Below are positions 33,475-44,672 of a stretch of DNA of 64,000 nucleotides, piece after piece (the stretch's first letter is position 1; each line of letters opens with the position of its first letter). The notes under the pieces are model-generated. The model saw only the letters and a program-made list of their open reading frames with translations. It made no database searches and was not told where the DNA came from. A program made the translations under genes and the position numbers. Source of the stretch: Lucinisca nassula. Lineage: Eukaryota; Mollusca; Bivalvia; Lucinida; Lucinidae. The stretch covers positions 154,803,900-154,867,899 of the forward strand of contig OY757013.1 of NCBI GenBank assembly GCA_963580285.1, in the 5' to 3' direction.

Positions 33475-35878
33475 TTACAGAATAAATGCCTTTAAGCATT
33501 GTGATTTAAGATATTTATTGTGGGGAATAAAAGATAAATTTTGATCAAGTATGACCCTAAGAAAGTTGACTTCTTCAACAACAGGTATTTCCGATCCGTA
33601 TAAAAACAGGGAATGGTGTCCGTGTTTCTTCCGTAGCTTACAAAAATGAACACACTGCGTTTTCGACTTGGAGAACTTAAAACTACTTTTTATCAACCCA
33701 TTGTTCTATTCTTTTCAAGTTTTGTTGCAACTTTCGTTCAATTGTTTTCATATTTCTTGAACGGTAAAAGATACAAAACTCATCAACATACAATGAACAA
33801 TCCAAACATTGTACAGTGTTGTTTATTCTGATGTTGAATAGCGTAGTTGAAAGAATACTGCCTTGTGGGCACCCTGCTCTTGATCATAGGGATCCGACAG
33901 GGTATATCCCACACGTACCTGAAACATGCGCTTCCCCAAAAAGCTTTCAATAAAACTGTCAGGCCTCAGATTCTATGACGGCTCCAACGTAAAGGCTTAT
34001 TGAGAATTAGAGAGATAATGTTGGTTGGTGCCTGATGCTGTCTCTGGTCGGGCTCATCGGAGTCTAACTGTTGGTTTTCTTTTGCTCCAGCATTTCAGTG
34101 GTTTCTTGCTGTCGAGTCCTCACCGTTGTCTCACCTCTGTGGTTCTTTGATTTTTGTGTTCACGGAGATGTTGCACTGATGAGTTAGGAGGCCTTCATGC
34201 GGACTGAACAAATTATCTGTCTAAACCGCGACGGAAGTAAGGGCGAGGATTGTGGCCACGTAAAATCGATTTAAGCCCCCCCCCCCCCCCCCCCAGTGAG
34301 AATCTTTCACTGACCGTTCCAAGGCGGCTCTTCTGTGGCGATTTATTTATGTTGTTGTTTGTTACTTACTGTGTGTATCACTTGTGTCTTTTAATTTTGG
34401 ATGGCCATATGGCCATTTTGTGGGAAAGAAACTGTCCTTATGGCCTTCCTTTGTTTAGGTTTCCATTATGGTCTGGTCGCTTAATGTTTGTATTTCTTTC
34501 CCTTTGGTGTCTTTTATGGGTGGAGTAAGTTAATTGTATCAATTCCTGATCTTTGTTTTACTTCTATTTTGGCAGATGCTTAAGCAAATGATAGTGAATT
34601 TCATCAGGGCCGTATCATGTGAGTTTTCAATGGCTTCAACTAGTTCGGGTAAGTTAAAAGGTTTGTTGTTTGTGATTTAAAGTTTAGATTTCTTTTTTCT
34701 TAGTCCTTTTTGAAATTTCTAAAAGTGTCAGAATTATTTCGCGACAATGAATTTCTCAAGAATGTGCTATCAAGATTATCTGAAATATCTTTCTTAGTTG
34801 AATCTTTTGTGTCAAAACCTGTATTGAAGAGTGTGTAACTTGGGGTCTTCGTTTTTCCTAACATTTTTCGTACCATGTCTCAAACCTTTTAACTGGGGTT
34901 TTGTAGTTTACTTTTGAAATATACTTCCTCCATGACTTTCGTTTTGAAGCTCGGATTGTTCGCCGAGTTTTAACTCTAAAAACTTTTAAGTCGTTTAGTA
35001 TTTTCGTAGTTGGACTTTTGCAGAACTTATTTAAAGCTTGTTTGCGTTTCTGGATAGCTTCTTTACAGTCATTATTAAACTTGCTTTTCTTAGTATTTGT
35101 AGAAGTCTTCGGAATGCGTTGTTCTGATATTTTAATAAGCGAATCTGTGAAATCAGAAACAATGTCAGGTGATTCATTAAAGTGGCCAATTGATAACTCT
35201 TCTTCGCATAAATTATGGAATAATTCCCAATCGGCTTTATTCATTTTCCATTTTGATTACATTCCTCATCTGGTTCGTTTACGCTCTCAATTATAACGGG
35301 GAAGTGATCACTTCCGCACTGATCATCATAGACAGACCAGTCATGTCTAAGAAGAGAGATGGGTGACACAAAGAGAGAGCTAAAGAAGACAAATGGCCTG
35401 TTGCATGGTGAAGATAAGTATAAGATTTATCATTCATCAAGCAATGATCGTTCTTTGCAATGAAATCCTCAATAAGTGTTCCTCTGTTGTTGTTATCTTT
35501 ACAACCCAATAGAATGTTGTGACCACTGAAGTCGCCAACTAAAAGATATGGCGACGGAAACTGATCCAGCAAAGATTCAAGTTGTTTGGGCTCTAAAGAA
35601 GATGAAGGTGGTACATATGCAGAACAAATTTAAGTTCCTTTATCCAGAGAAACCGATACTGCTACAGCTTGTAGGTCTGTTTTAGTTTTATCTCTCTTTG
35701 CGGTAAAAATGATTTAACAAAAACTACCGTGTCACCAGATGGTCTGTTACTATCAGAAAAGATATAGTTATATGTATTGAAACCTTTGATATCAATGTTG
35801 TCATCAGTTTTTAAAAAAAGTTTCTTTCAAACACAAAACCGATGGGTTAAATAAAGAAAGAAGTAATAAAGAAAAAGA
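33475..35878 (-). pseudogene. Old LINE ORF2, N-terminal and RT half
   Basis: Diverged ORF2 with many frameshifts and stops. RT pieces lie at 33475-33957 (SKTQCVHFCKLRKKHGH and the polymerase region). Endonuclease and linker pieces lie at 34567-35878, such as MNKADWELFHNLCEEEL, LLVGDFSGHNILLGCKD and the QETF-equivalent. About 430 bp between them is missing and replaced by a Penelope-like fragment (33958-34566). The sequence stops near codon 20-25 of ORF2, at the string ataaccctttctaga. The missing 5' part resembles 50540-52349. Confidence 0.8.
33958..34566 (+). mobile_element. Penelope-like 3' fragment (second subtype) in an old LINE
   Basis: From 'tcaggcctcagattctatga' through 'cgacggaagtaagggcgagg', a poly-C tract (34278-34295) and 'ggcgatttatttatgttg' to the terminal 'ttgtttt' and 'acttctatt'. 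Its insertion is associated with loss of LINE sequence, so it was not a simple clean insertion, or later deletion followed. Confidence 0.6.
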
Positions 35879-35928
35879 ATAACCCTTTCTAGACATACAG
35901 ACCAGCTACCGGTATTTTTTTTTTGTTT

Positions 35929-35979
35929 GTTTCGCGGAGAAACCGACTAATGCGAAATCGGCTATTTTCTCCGCGAAAC
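35929..35979. repeat. 14-bp perfect hairpin arms
   Basis: GTTTCGCGGAGAAA (35929-35942) pairs perfectly with TTTCTCCGCGAAAC (35966-35979). Related CGCGGAGAA and CTCCGAGAAAA motifs recur at 44311-44460. Function unknown. Confidence 0.7.
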
Positions 35980-36369
35980 CGCAAGAAAAAATAAAATGAG
36001 CGGGGATTCTCGGTGAAAATTTGACCGATTGCTTTCATTGAAAATGAATTAACCGCGTTCCGTGGAGATAAAAAACAACTAGGCTTACTTGAAAGTAAAA
36101 GTCAAATTTTCGGCTCATTATTATTTCTGCGTTTATCTGGCGTTGTTTTTGCAAACGAAGACAAATGGTATTCATTGTTAAATCATAATCAAATATTCTT
36201 TCATGTTACACAATTACAGTTTAGTAATTTAGTTCTCCATTAAATAATCCCTTTTAAGAAGTCTCAAGACAACTTTTATTTACATCACGAAAACACGCCT
36301 ATTTATTTGTTTCCCACTTAAACCCCACTTTTAACTTGAGTTTACAGGGGTATACATTATTTATCTAAT
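35980..36369. other. Unassigned AT-rich sequence
   Basis: No supported gene. Lies just inside the left member of an inverted pair (35901-35914 with 44472-44485). Confidence 0.35.
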
Positions 36370-36450
36370 TTCTGCTTACATAGATTGTGGGTACTCGTTA
36401 GAATAACCTCGCCGAGTCGTTTTAAAGAGTACCCACAATCATGAGCAGAA
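36370..36450. repeat. GGGTACTC-type hairpin repeat, copy 3
   Basis: The clearest copy. 'gattgtgggtactc' (14 bp) pairs perfectly with 'gagtacccacaatc', and outer 'ttctgct' pairs with 'agcagaa'. The loop reads 'gttagaataacctcgccgag'. A pearl-like element starts a few bases to the right. Confidence 0.7.
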
Positions 36451-36458
36451 ATATGAAA

Positions 36459-39400
36459 CAAGAGGCCCATGGGCCACAATGCTCACCAGAGCTCAGGCAG
36501 GCACTGCCCACTGGCAGCCATGTATGGTTTCAGGTTTTAATGTATTGATTATAAAGTCTCCCAAACAAATGCCCATTTCCAAATGAGCACCCATGTGGAC
36601 TCTGTATCTGAAATATTAGGCCTTTTATGAAGAGGACTGGAGGGATGAGACATGGACCCAACAGAGCCCAGGCTGGTATCACTGAATCCAACTTATCATA
36701 AGGCACAAGAATATATATGGTTTAGGGGTTGGGATGTGTACTGTTCCTGAGATATAAGGCCTTTTTAAGCTGCGGAGGGGTTGGAGCATGGCCCTGGCAG
36801 ACCCCAGGAAAGCCAAGATTGTTGTCGCTGAATGTGTCTTATAATAAGGATCAAGAAAATATATTGTTAAGGGGTGGGGATATGAACAGTTTCCAAGATA
36901 TGAGGCCCTCTTATGAAATGATGAAGGGAGGAATGGCCCCTGTGGACCACCAAGTTGGTGTGACTGAATGTGTCTAATCATAAGAAACAAGAATATATAT
37001 GATTATGAGGTGGGGATCTTAATGGTGTCTGAGATATATGGCCTTTTATGAAGTGGAGGGGTGGGCCATGGCATCAGCATGTTGTCCTAGCACATAGAGA
37101 ACCCACGTTGATGTGAGTGAATGAGTCTTATTATAGGGAACACAAATATACATATTTTAGGGATGGGGATCTGAACAGTTTCTGAGATATATGGCATTTT
37201 ACGAAGTGGAAGGGTGGGGCATGGCCCCAGCACACCCCCAGAGACCCCTAGGTTGGTATCACTGAATTTGTCTCATCATAAGGAACAAGAATATATATGG
37301 TTTAGGGGTGGGGGTTCTGAATGGTTTCTAAGATATTGAGGGGGTTGGGCATGGCCCGGGCACATCCCAGGGGACCCCCAGGTTGGTTTCAATGAATGCG
37401 TCTTATTATAACAAACAAGAATATATATGGTTTCGGGGTGGAGATCTGAATGGTTTCCGAGACATATCACCTTTTATGAAGTGGAGTTGTTGGGCCCAGC
37501 CCCCGTGTGGCCCGGGAGACCCTTAGGTTGGTATTACTGAATGCATCTTATCATAAGGAACAAGAATTAATATGCTATAGGGGTGGGGATCTGAACGATT
37601 TCTGTGATATTGGGCCTATTAGGAAGTGGAGGGGGTGGGGCATAGCCCGGACACATCATAGGGGACCCCCAGATTGGTGTCACTGAATGCATCTTATCAT
37701 AAGAAACAAGAATATACATGGTTTTGGGGTGGGGATCTGAAGGGTTTCCAAGATATATCACCTTTTATGAAGTGGAGGGATGGGGCATAGCCCTGGTGTG
37801 GCCTGGGAGATCCTTATGTTGTTATCACTGAATGCATCTTATCATAAGGAACAAGAATTTATATGGTTTAGGGGTGGGGATCTGAACAGTTTCTGAGATA
37901 TTGGGCCTTTTATGAAGTGGAGGGGTCGGGCATAGCCCCCGTGCAGCCAGGGAGACCCTTAGGTTGGTATCACTGAATGCGTCTTATCATAAGAAACAAG
38001 AATTTAAATGGTTTAGGGGTGGGGATCTGAAAGGTTTCTGAGATATTCAGCCTTTACGAAGGGGAGGGGGTGGGGCATAAGCCCCGCCACATCCTAGGAG
38101 AAGACCCAGATTGGTGTCACTGAATGCGTGTTATCATAAGGAACAAGAATACATATGGTTTAGGGGTGGGCTCTGAACAGTTTCTCAGATATATGGTCTT
38201 TTGTTAAGTCTAGGGGAGGAGTATGGCCCGGGCCCACCCTGGGTGACCCCTAGGTTGGTGTCACTGAATGTGTCTTATCATAAGGAACAAGAATATATTT
38301 GGTTTTGGGGTGGGGATCTGTAACGTTTCTGGAATATTTAGCCTTTTATGAAGTGGAGGGGGTTGGGCATGGCCCCCGCACATCTCGGGGGACCCCCAAG
38401 TTGGTGTCACTGAATACACCTTATCATAAGGAACGAGAATATATATGGTTTAGGGGTGGGGATCTGTAAGGTTACTGGGATATTGGGCCTTTTATGAAGT
38501 GGAGGGGGTGGGGCATGGCCCCGGCACATCCCGGGGGACCCCCAGGTTGGTGTCACTGAGTCCATCTTATCATAAGGAACAAGAATATATATGGTTTAGG
38601 TGTGGGGATCTGAATGGTTTCTGAGATAAATGGCATTTTATGAAATAGAGGGGGCTGGGCTTGTCCCCGGCACATCCCGGGGGACCACCAGGTTGGTGTC
38701 ACTTAATGCATCTTATCATAAGGAACAAGAATATATATGGTTTAGGGGTTGGGATCTGTAAGGTTTCAGAGATATAAGGCATTTTATAAAGTGGAGGGGG
38801 CGGGGCATGGCCCCGGCACAACCTAGGGGACCCCCAGGTTGACAAAAGCATATGGCTGAGAAAAGTTTACTCAAGGAACATGTCTATGTAAGTTTTGTCA
38901 AAATATCTGCAATCACTTGGCAGTAAATGCCATTTTTCAGTTTTCCCCATTATAAGTCAATGGAAACTCTAAGTTGCCATAGCAACAAAACTAAAAGGTC
39001 AAATTTCATAAAAAACACAAAACCTGTAAAGGCAAATATGGTGAATATTTTCATAAAGTCTCAGCGTCCTAGAGCATATGGTTTCTGAGGAGATGATTTT
39101 TTAAGTATTTTTTTGTCTATTTTTTGCATTTTGGTTTCCATGGCAACCAATAAAAATGAGCAGAAGGCCTAAAATCATACGGCAGATAGTAGATTGCCTA
39201 TGGAACATTTCTATGAAAGTTTTGTGTAAATATCTGCAGAGGCTTGGCAGTAAATGCCATTTTTCAATTTTCCCCATTATAAGTCTATGGGAGCTCTAAG
39301 TTGCTATAGCAACCAAACTAATGGGCCAATTTTCATAAAAAACACAAACTTTCAATCCCCCAGCCCAAGGATGCTACAGATGAAATTTGGACTCAATCGG

Positions 39401-39550
39401 CCCAGTGGCTTCAGAGGAGATGTCGTTTGAAAATGTTAACGCCAGACGACGACGACGACACCAGACGACGACGACGCCAGACGACGACGACAACGACGGA
39501 CAACTGCCTATCCTATAAGCTCCCCCGGAGCCTTCGGCTCTGGTGAGCTA
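36459..39550 (+). mobile_element. pearl/Helentron-like element with about 15 units of roughly 145 bp
   Basis: The 5' end CAAGAGGCCCATGGGCC contains the palindrome GGCCCATGGGCC. It is followed by GCTCACCAGAGC (36481-36492), perfectly complementary to GCTCTGGTGAGC at 39537-39548. The core repeats 'ttatcataaggaacaagaat' and 'tttaggggtggggatctg' about every 145 bp, fifteen or so times. It is followed by a unique 0.6-kb segment ('catagcaacaaaactaa'), an ACG-rich microsatellite near 39438-39500, and a GGAGCCTTCGGCTC hairpin ending CTAA. The ends match the 26.6-kb element, but the core repeat is unrelated. Confidence 0.8.
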
Positions 39551-39582
39551 AAAATGTCAGAATATTTATCCGAAAATTTTCC

Positions 39583-39900
39583 GCGCGAGGATTTTGGCCA
39601 CGTAAAATCGATTTAAGCCCCCCAGTGGAATTCGTTTCCACTGACCGTTCCGAGGCGGTTCTTCTGTCGCGGTTTATTTATGTTATGGTTTGTCTTTAGG
39701 TGTTTGTGATGCTTATATTATTTTATTTTGGATAGCCTATTGTCCATTTTGTGGGAAAGTAACTGTCCTTTTGGCTTTCCGCTATTGATTTTTCCATTAG
39801 GTATGTTGTTTCATGTTTGTGCTTCTTTCCCTTTGGTGTCTCTAATGGGTGCTGTGGGTTGATTGTATCGATTTCTGATCATTGCTTTCACTTCTATTTT
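39583..39900 (+). mobile_element. Penelope-like 3' fragment (first subtype)
   Basis: Starts 'gcgaggattttggccacgta' and runs through 'ttccgaggcggttcttct' to 'tcgatttctgatcattgc' and 'tttcacttctatttt'. 5'-truncated at almost the same point as the copy at 9814. Confidence 0.6.
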
Positions 39901-40022
39901 AGCGGTAAAAATTTCAATATATTTGAATAGGCGAGGTTTCATAATGAGTTGTACCTGTAGGTCATTAAAACCATAATGATGTGTGACATTTACCAAAAGC
40001 TCAGCGGCTCCCCCCATCGCGG

Positions 40023-40298
40023 CTTGAAATATTCCACTGACCGTTCCAAGGCGGCTCTTCTGTGGCGATTTATTTATGTTGTTGTTTGTTACTTACTGTG
40101 TGTATCACTTGTGTCTTTTGGTTTTGGATGACCATATGGCCATTTTGTGGGAAAGTAACTGTCCTTATGGCCTTCCTTTGTTTAGGTTTCCATTATGGTC
40201 TGGTCGCTTAATGTTTGTATTTCTTTCCCTTTGGTGTCTTTTATGGGTGGAGTAGGTTAATTGTATCAATTCATGATCTTTGTTTAACTTCTACTTTG
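40023..40298 (+). mobile_element. Penelope-like 3' fragment (second subtype)
   Basis: 'cactgaccgttccaaggcgg', 'gtgtgtatcacttgtgtct', 'ggtcgcttaatgtttgtatt' and terminal 'aacttctactttg'. It sits between the first-subtype fragment and a SINE-A. Confidence 0.6.
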
Positions 40299-40299
40299 A

Positions 40300-42076
40300 A
40301 GAAATAGATGGGCTGCACGATGCTTCCACGCAGGGCTGAAACCGACCAGCATACGAGTTCTGGTAAACCGCTTAGAGGATCTAAAAAGCAAAGTTGCCAA
40401 CCGTGATTGGGTTAACTACCATGCATGCAGTCTGTCGTATAATATCCATGTTGTACCCAATCTTTTTATATCGAAGAATGATTTTACGAAATTGGGTGCT
40501 GAAGTCATTGCGGTTATATATTTTTCTGAATTTATATACTAAGTCACCATAAAATTCGGGTTCCGATAAACCTTGTTGCAGAAGAGATTTAAGTCCAATA
40601 TTGAATTTTGAAATTAAATCAGAATGGCGTCTATAAAATTTTGAAAAGGCTTTGCGTAGTTTATGGTACCGATAACCCTGATTAAGGAGTTTAGCCGTTA
40701 ATAATTTATTACGAGTGTTGAAGTCAGTTACATGACTACACACTCTAGCAAATCGAATTAATTGCGAAATATAAACGCCATAGGATGGCGCACGAGGAAC
40801 ATCACCATCCAAAAAAGGAAAATTTACAATCTCAAAATCAAAGTCATCGCGTTTATCATAAATTTTGCACGAAACAAATCCATCTACAATAGATAGATGT
40901 AAATCCAAAAACGGGGCCTCGGTATCAGAAGAATATGCTTTATTTAACTGAAGTTCTAGGGGGTAAATCTGACTGATCAAACCATCAAAATAGGTATTAT
41001 CAATATTTAATAAATCATCTAAATATCTAGAAGTAGAGCTAAAAGCTTCAATAATTTCAGATTGGATATCAATGGAAAGCGACAAAAAGCAAGTCTCTTT
41101 CATAACAATACAAGAACAGATCAGCCACAAGAGGTGCGCAATTAGTACCCATCGGAATACCCACAATTTGTCTAAATAACTTAGTACCGAATCTAATATA
41201 AATATTGTCAAGTAGAAAGGTGAGGGCATCACACACTTTCTGACATGACCAAAGTGTATAATTCTTATGCTTTTTAGAAGTGAAAAATGCATTTCTGACG
41301 TTACATGCAAGATAGAGAGAATCTTATCTGTGAAAAGCCCATTCAATTAAATCATTAACCTTTTCTTTTATAAGATTATGAGGAAGTGTAGTGTAAAGAG
41401 TGGAAAAATCGTAAGTAGACAGACTAGAAGCACGAAAATGTCTAGATTTCAAATTATTTAAAACCTCATTCGAATTTTTTATAGACCAAAACAGATTTCT
41501 TCCTGATCTTTCAAAGACTTTATCACAATATTTAATTACATGCGTTTTAATAGCAGTAAGACAGGAAGTTAATAATTTAGAAAAGTCAGTGGTAGTGCAA
41601 GAGCTAGAATTTGCAATAAACCGTGCTTTGTAAGGTTTTTTATGAAGTTTTGGTAACCAGTATAGCGTAGGAAGCTTGTCTTGGCCTTCGTTAACACACA
41701 CAGCAAACTTGTTGGCTGAAAGACAAACATGTTTATCTACTATAGCTCTCTCTAGCTAAAGGCTGAAGTTATAGGCCTTAGTACCACCAAGCTCCTGCTT
41801 AAGCGTGTTAACATAGTGGAGCCGTCACACAACGACGACGTTGTTAGCGGCCTTGTCTGCAGGGGCCAAAACAAACTTCTTATGAAAGCCTGCCCAGGCA
41901 AAGAGGTGTGAGTCGGACCGTCCATGCCTATAAACCCCATTGGTTTCATTGGACGACAGGGCTTGAGATGTCATTTTTATCTCAGTGTCGGGTAAAAGTA
42001 CCAAAAAATTGGACGCAACGTCTCCAAAATGACCTTTATAGTGTTGACGGGGACGTTAAACCTCAAATCAAACAAA
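40300..42076 (+). mobile_element. SINE-A copy split by a Penelope-like RT segment
   Basis: 5' third at 40300-40380 ('gaaatagatgggctgcacga' to 'cgcttagaggatcta'). The 3' two-thirds at 41886-42076 ('gcctgcccaggcaaag' to 'gacgttaaacctcaaatc' and tail). The halves join at the same position as in uninterrupted copies. Confidence 0.75.
40381..41885 (-). pseudogene. Penelope-like reverse transcriptase, best-preserved copy
   Basis: On the minus strand: VLAPADKAANN near the start, then LPTLYWLPKLHKKPYKARFI, FSTLYTTLPHNLI, the frame equivalent of GIPMGTNCAPLVADL near 41130-41165, then TSRYLDDLLNIDN with the YLDD box. TEAPFLDLHLSIVDGFVSC, APSYGVYISQLIRFARVC and a long basic C-terminus ending TVGNFAF follow. 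The YLDD/IPMGT layout and the PKLHK block resemble Penelope-like RTs. I saw no GIY-YIG nuclease. A stop near 41747 and frameshifts near 41110 and 41335 break it. The family assignment is moderate; a DIRS-like or other RT lineage is not excluded. Confidence 0.6.
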
Positions 42077-42522
42077 AACAAACCAAAAGCTCAGATTCGC
42101 CTCAATTATTTATGATTACAAACTGTCAAAGTGGTAGAGCCAGCGGTGCTTTGAATGCATTGTTAGTGACCAGTTTACGAGGAACACAAAAATTCTACCG
42201 CAGGCTAGGTCTATTCCGCGGACAAACGGACGAGAAACCAGACACCTACATGTATATCGCGTCATGCTTCATGCAGGAGCGTGAAAAAGGAAATGCTACT
42301 TTGCATTCCCACGCATTTATGAATACTCATTATTTGCGCTACCAAGTCTCCTTCCCGACCCTCACCCACACCTAACTATTACTAATGAATACTCCCTGTT
42401 GGAGCATCAACATGTTAATAAAGCCCATTTTATGAAGAACCCACCATTCCCACCTTTACATGCACACTGGAGTTTACAAGGTACGTGTATACAGTTTTCC
42501 TTAATCTGTTCCTAGATGTCCC
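42077..42522. other. Unassigned region
   Basis: A 155-codon frame starting in SINE-A sequence (41908) extends to 42375, but it has no recognised domain and probably arises by chance. Confidence 0.35.
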
Positions 42523-42600
42523 ATGTATAATGTGGGTACTCGTTACCAGCTACCTCAGTGAGACGACTCTAATGAGAACCCGCGTTACTTAAGGAGTAAA
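42523..42600. repeat. GGGTACTC-type hairpin repeat, copy 4
   Basis: 'tataatgtgggtactcgtta' pairs imperfectly with 'gagaacccgcgtta'. The loop keeps the 'cctcagtgag' core seen as 'cctcgccgag' at 36407. More decayed than copy 3. Confidence 0.5.
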
Positions 42601-42817
42601 ATAGCAACATTATCACATAGTTTTATCAGGGAATAAGCGTTTTAGGTATGAATGATTGCATATTGGTGTGTTATCGTGATGTGTACTAATATTTCGTATT
42701 AAAATGATATAAACAGTAAACATACAGAGACCTTTAAGGTGATTGATCATGAAATCTTTTGCTACGGTCATGCTCTCCGCTGATTCAAGAACGGCAGTTG
42801 TCAGTTTCTGACGAAAA
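42601..42817. other. Unassigned spacer
   Basis: No supported gene or repeat. Confidence 0.35.
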
Positions 42818-42945
42818 AATGTGCACTGTACCGGTTAACCGCTTATGTATAAGCCTGCCCAGGGAAATTGTGTAAATTGTCCGGCTGAAAAATGACCTAA
42901 AATAGTGTTGACTAGGCCGTTAAACTCCAAAACAAACAAACAAAA
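42818..42945 (+). mobile_element. 5'-truncated SINE-B
   Basis: 'cggcagttgtcagtttctga' through 'taagcctgcccaggg' to 'gttgactaggccgttaaac' and an AAAC tail. Matches the 3' half of the SINE-B at 2327-2638. Confidence 0.7.
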
Positions 42946-43052
42946 CTTCTTCCTAAAGTAAAGAGTCCCGAGCGAACCCCGAATACGTTCATGTACAAGT
43001 GCTCCAACAGAGCGCCGTTTGATCCTTTGAGTTCGCCAAATTAAAATGTGGA

Positions 43053-43326
43053 AGCTTCGTTTGTTTGTTTGATTCGAGGATTAACGTCCCCTTCGACACT
43101 ATTTAGGTCATTTTGGACACGTTGCCTCCAATTGTTTTGGACTATAACCCGAGACTTAGCTGAAGTGACATCACAAGCCTTGCCATCCAATGAACCCAAC
43201 AGGCTTTATATGCATGGGCGGTCCAACTCGCACCACTTGGCCTGGACAGGCATAGACCTCCTAAATGGTTTACCAGTACTCATGTGCAGCGGGTTAGCTC
43301 CTTCTGGAAGCATCATGCAACCCAAT
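43053..43326 (-). mobile_element. SINE-A copy
   Basis: Minus strand, tail 'gtttgtttgtttgattcgag' at the left, head near 'ggaagcatcatgcaaccc'. More diverged than the copies at 4409 and 24858. Confidence 0.75.
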
Positions 43327-44310
43327 ATGTGTATGTACATGATTGTACATATGCGCATACTGCGGCATTACCAAATGATCTTGCATTTTCATTCTTCCTC
43401 TCCTTTGAATTTGACAACATTGTATATGTTCACATATGGGTGTTCTTTCTTTCTGTCTCGAAATTTTGTCTAATAGTATTAGAGAGTGTATGCAAGGCGA
43501 TAAGTTAATATGCATTCAAGGAAACTCTGGATGCATGTACAGATCTACATGTACATGTAGGTATACAAGCAGGGAACACGTACCATACCATTACAACAGG
43601 ATAGTCTCGTGCGAAGACAATTAAGAATGTGCAACGCCAAGCTGGGCAGGGTGCCCCCCCCCCTCCCCGACACACATCACCCTACCATAGAAATAAAGAG
43701 AATTAGAAACTCTCTGAGGTCTAGAATTATTTTGGCTATTAACCCATTCAGTATCAGAAGCTTCTAAAAGGGATCCTTGGCAAACAGAGCAAGCCCAGAT
43801 CAGACGCCACAGAACGCGGCGTCTGATCAAGGCCTCGACTGTTTGCTCAAAGTTCACTCATTTTCAAAATACATTTTGAGGAAAACACAACCAGTCACCC
43901 TTAAATTTTAAAATAAACTGCTGCTACAAGTATATATAAGGAGGAAGATTCAATTTTGTACAAAAAAAGTTTAAAATGTTTATAATCCACGAGAGTTCAG
44001 TTCACAATGGACTGTTCCAGCATCAAGCTGGGAGTGTCTAACCTTGCAAAAGGGGGCGTTAAGTGTGAACCCACGAAGAACGGCAAACAGTATAGAGCGT
44101 GATGCGACAACACATTATGGACAGTCTCATCTGAAGTTTGTGTGCAAAAACTATCCGGTCTACAGGTTTAAACAAAGAACATGCATTTCATAATATGCCT
44201 CGAACGTTGTGTAAGAAATGTGAATGCATAAAAAAGTGCATGTCCATGAACATGCAGGTAGAGGCAGAATTTGTGGAGAAATACCGTGAACGTCTTCAAC
44301 TGTATTAATT
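43327..44310. other. Unassigned region with an 11-bp inverted repeat
   Basis: GATCAGACGCC (43798-43808) and GGCGTCTGATC (43818-43828) form a perfect hairpin with a 9-base loop. A short frame (43621-43857 minus) covers it but shows no known domain. Around 44000-44100 there is a short open stretch that soon meets a stop. No gene call. Confidence 0.4.
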
Positions 44311-44460
44311 ATCTTTCTCCGAGAAAAAGCGATTTTTGCGGAGAAACTTCGCGGCGTTTCGCGGAGAAATTAACCGCTTTGAAACGCGAAATTCTTTTTT
44401 CTCGGAAAACTTTCTCGCTTGTTCTCCGAGAAAAAGAAAGCCTATTACCGCGTAGAAAAA
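44311..44460. repeat. CTCCGAGAAA / CGCGGAGAAA palindrome-rich repeat
   Basis: Near-palindromic motifs TTTCTCCGAGAAA and TTTCGCGGAGAAA recur several times and in both senses, like the hairpin at 35929-35979. It is followed by TACCGGTAGCTGGT (44472-44485), the inverse of ACCAGCTACCGGTA at 35901-35914. Possibly the two ends of one 8.6-kb inverted-repeat segment. Confidence 0.5.
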
Positions 44461-44626
44461 ATATTGGTTTTTACCGGTAGCTGGTATGTATTCAACGTCT
44501 TTACACCTGTTGTCGGGGAATGTGTGGCGGCCGTAAAAAGTCTCCCTGCCCTATATCATAGTGTAGTTTATATTTTCTTGTCTTTTGGGATCATTGATTC
44601 CATTGAGGAATTTTGAAAATATTTGA

Positions 44627-44672
44627 GGGTCACTGATGAGGTCTAAATGGCCGAAACTAGCTAGTCTGGCCC
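44627..44672 (+). ncRNA. Hammerhead self-cleaving ribozyme, type I, short stem III
   Basis: All core positions fit. Stem I GGGTCA (44627-44632) pairs with TGGCCC (44667-44672), including one G-T. CTGATGA is at 44633-44639. Stem II GGTC/GGCC (44640-44643, 44649-44652) has loop TAAAT. GAAA is at 44653-44656, with its last A pairing with T44665. Stem III CT/AG has loop AGCT (44657-44664). The triplet GTC (44664-44666) places cleavage after C44666. Very short stem III is known from hammerheads in Penelope-like elements and animal retrozymes, which often act as dimers. Role inferred: processing of element RNA. Confidence 0.85.

Noticed and set aside
34150..34230. CTGATGAG-type string in the Penelope-like 3' region (also near 21780 and 53625 in reverse) as another hammerhead
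   Set aside because: The conserved string is followed by 'gttaggaggccttcatgcgg' and 'gaacaaattatttgtc'. There is no GAAA at the right place, stem I does not pair, and stem II is not convincing.
34278..34295. Poly-C tract as a regulatory or quadruplex element
   Set aside because: Other copies have 4-10 C/G at the same place, so it is a slippage-prone site, and its length may be a sequencing artefact.
36650..38830. CRISPR-like array of regular repeats
   Set aside because: Units are about 145 bp, diverged, with no short palindromic repeat alternating with unique spacers, and the context is a eukaryotic mobile element.
41908..42375. 155-codon host protein
   Set aside because: It begins inside SINE-A and has no recognisable domain; no splice or homology support.
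44010..44110. Short frame starting MDCSSIKLGVSNLAKGG as an exon of a host gene
   Set aside because: It meets a stop after about 33 codons, with no splice signals or recognisable family.
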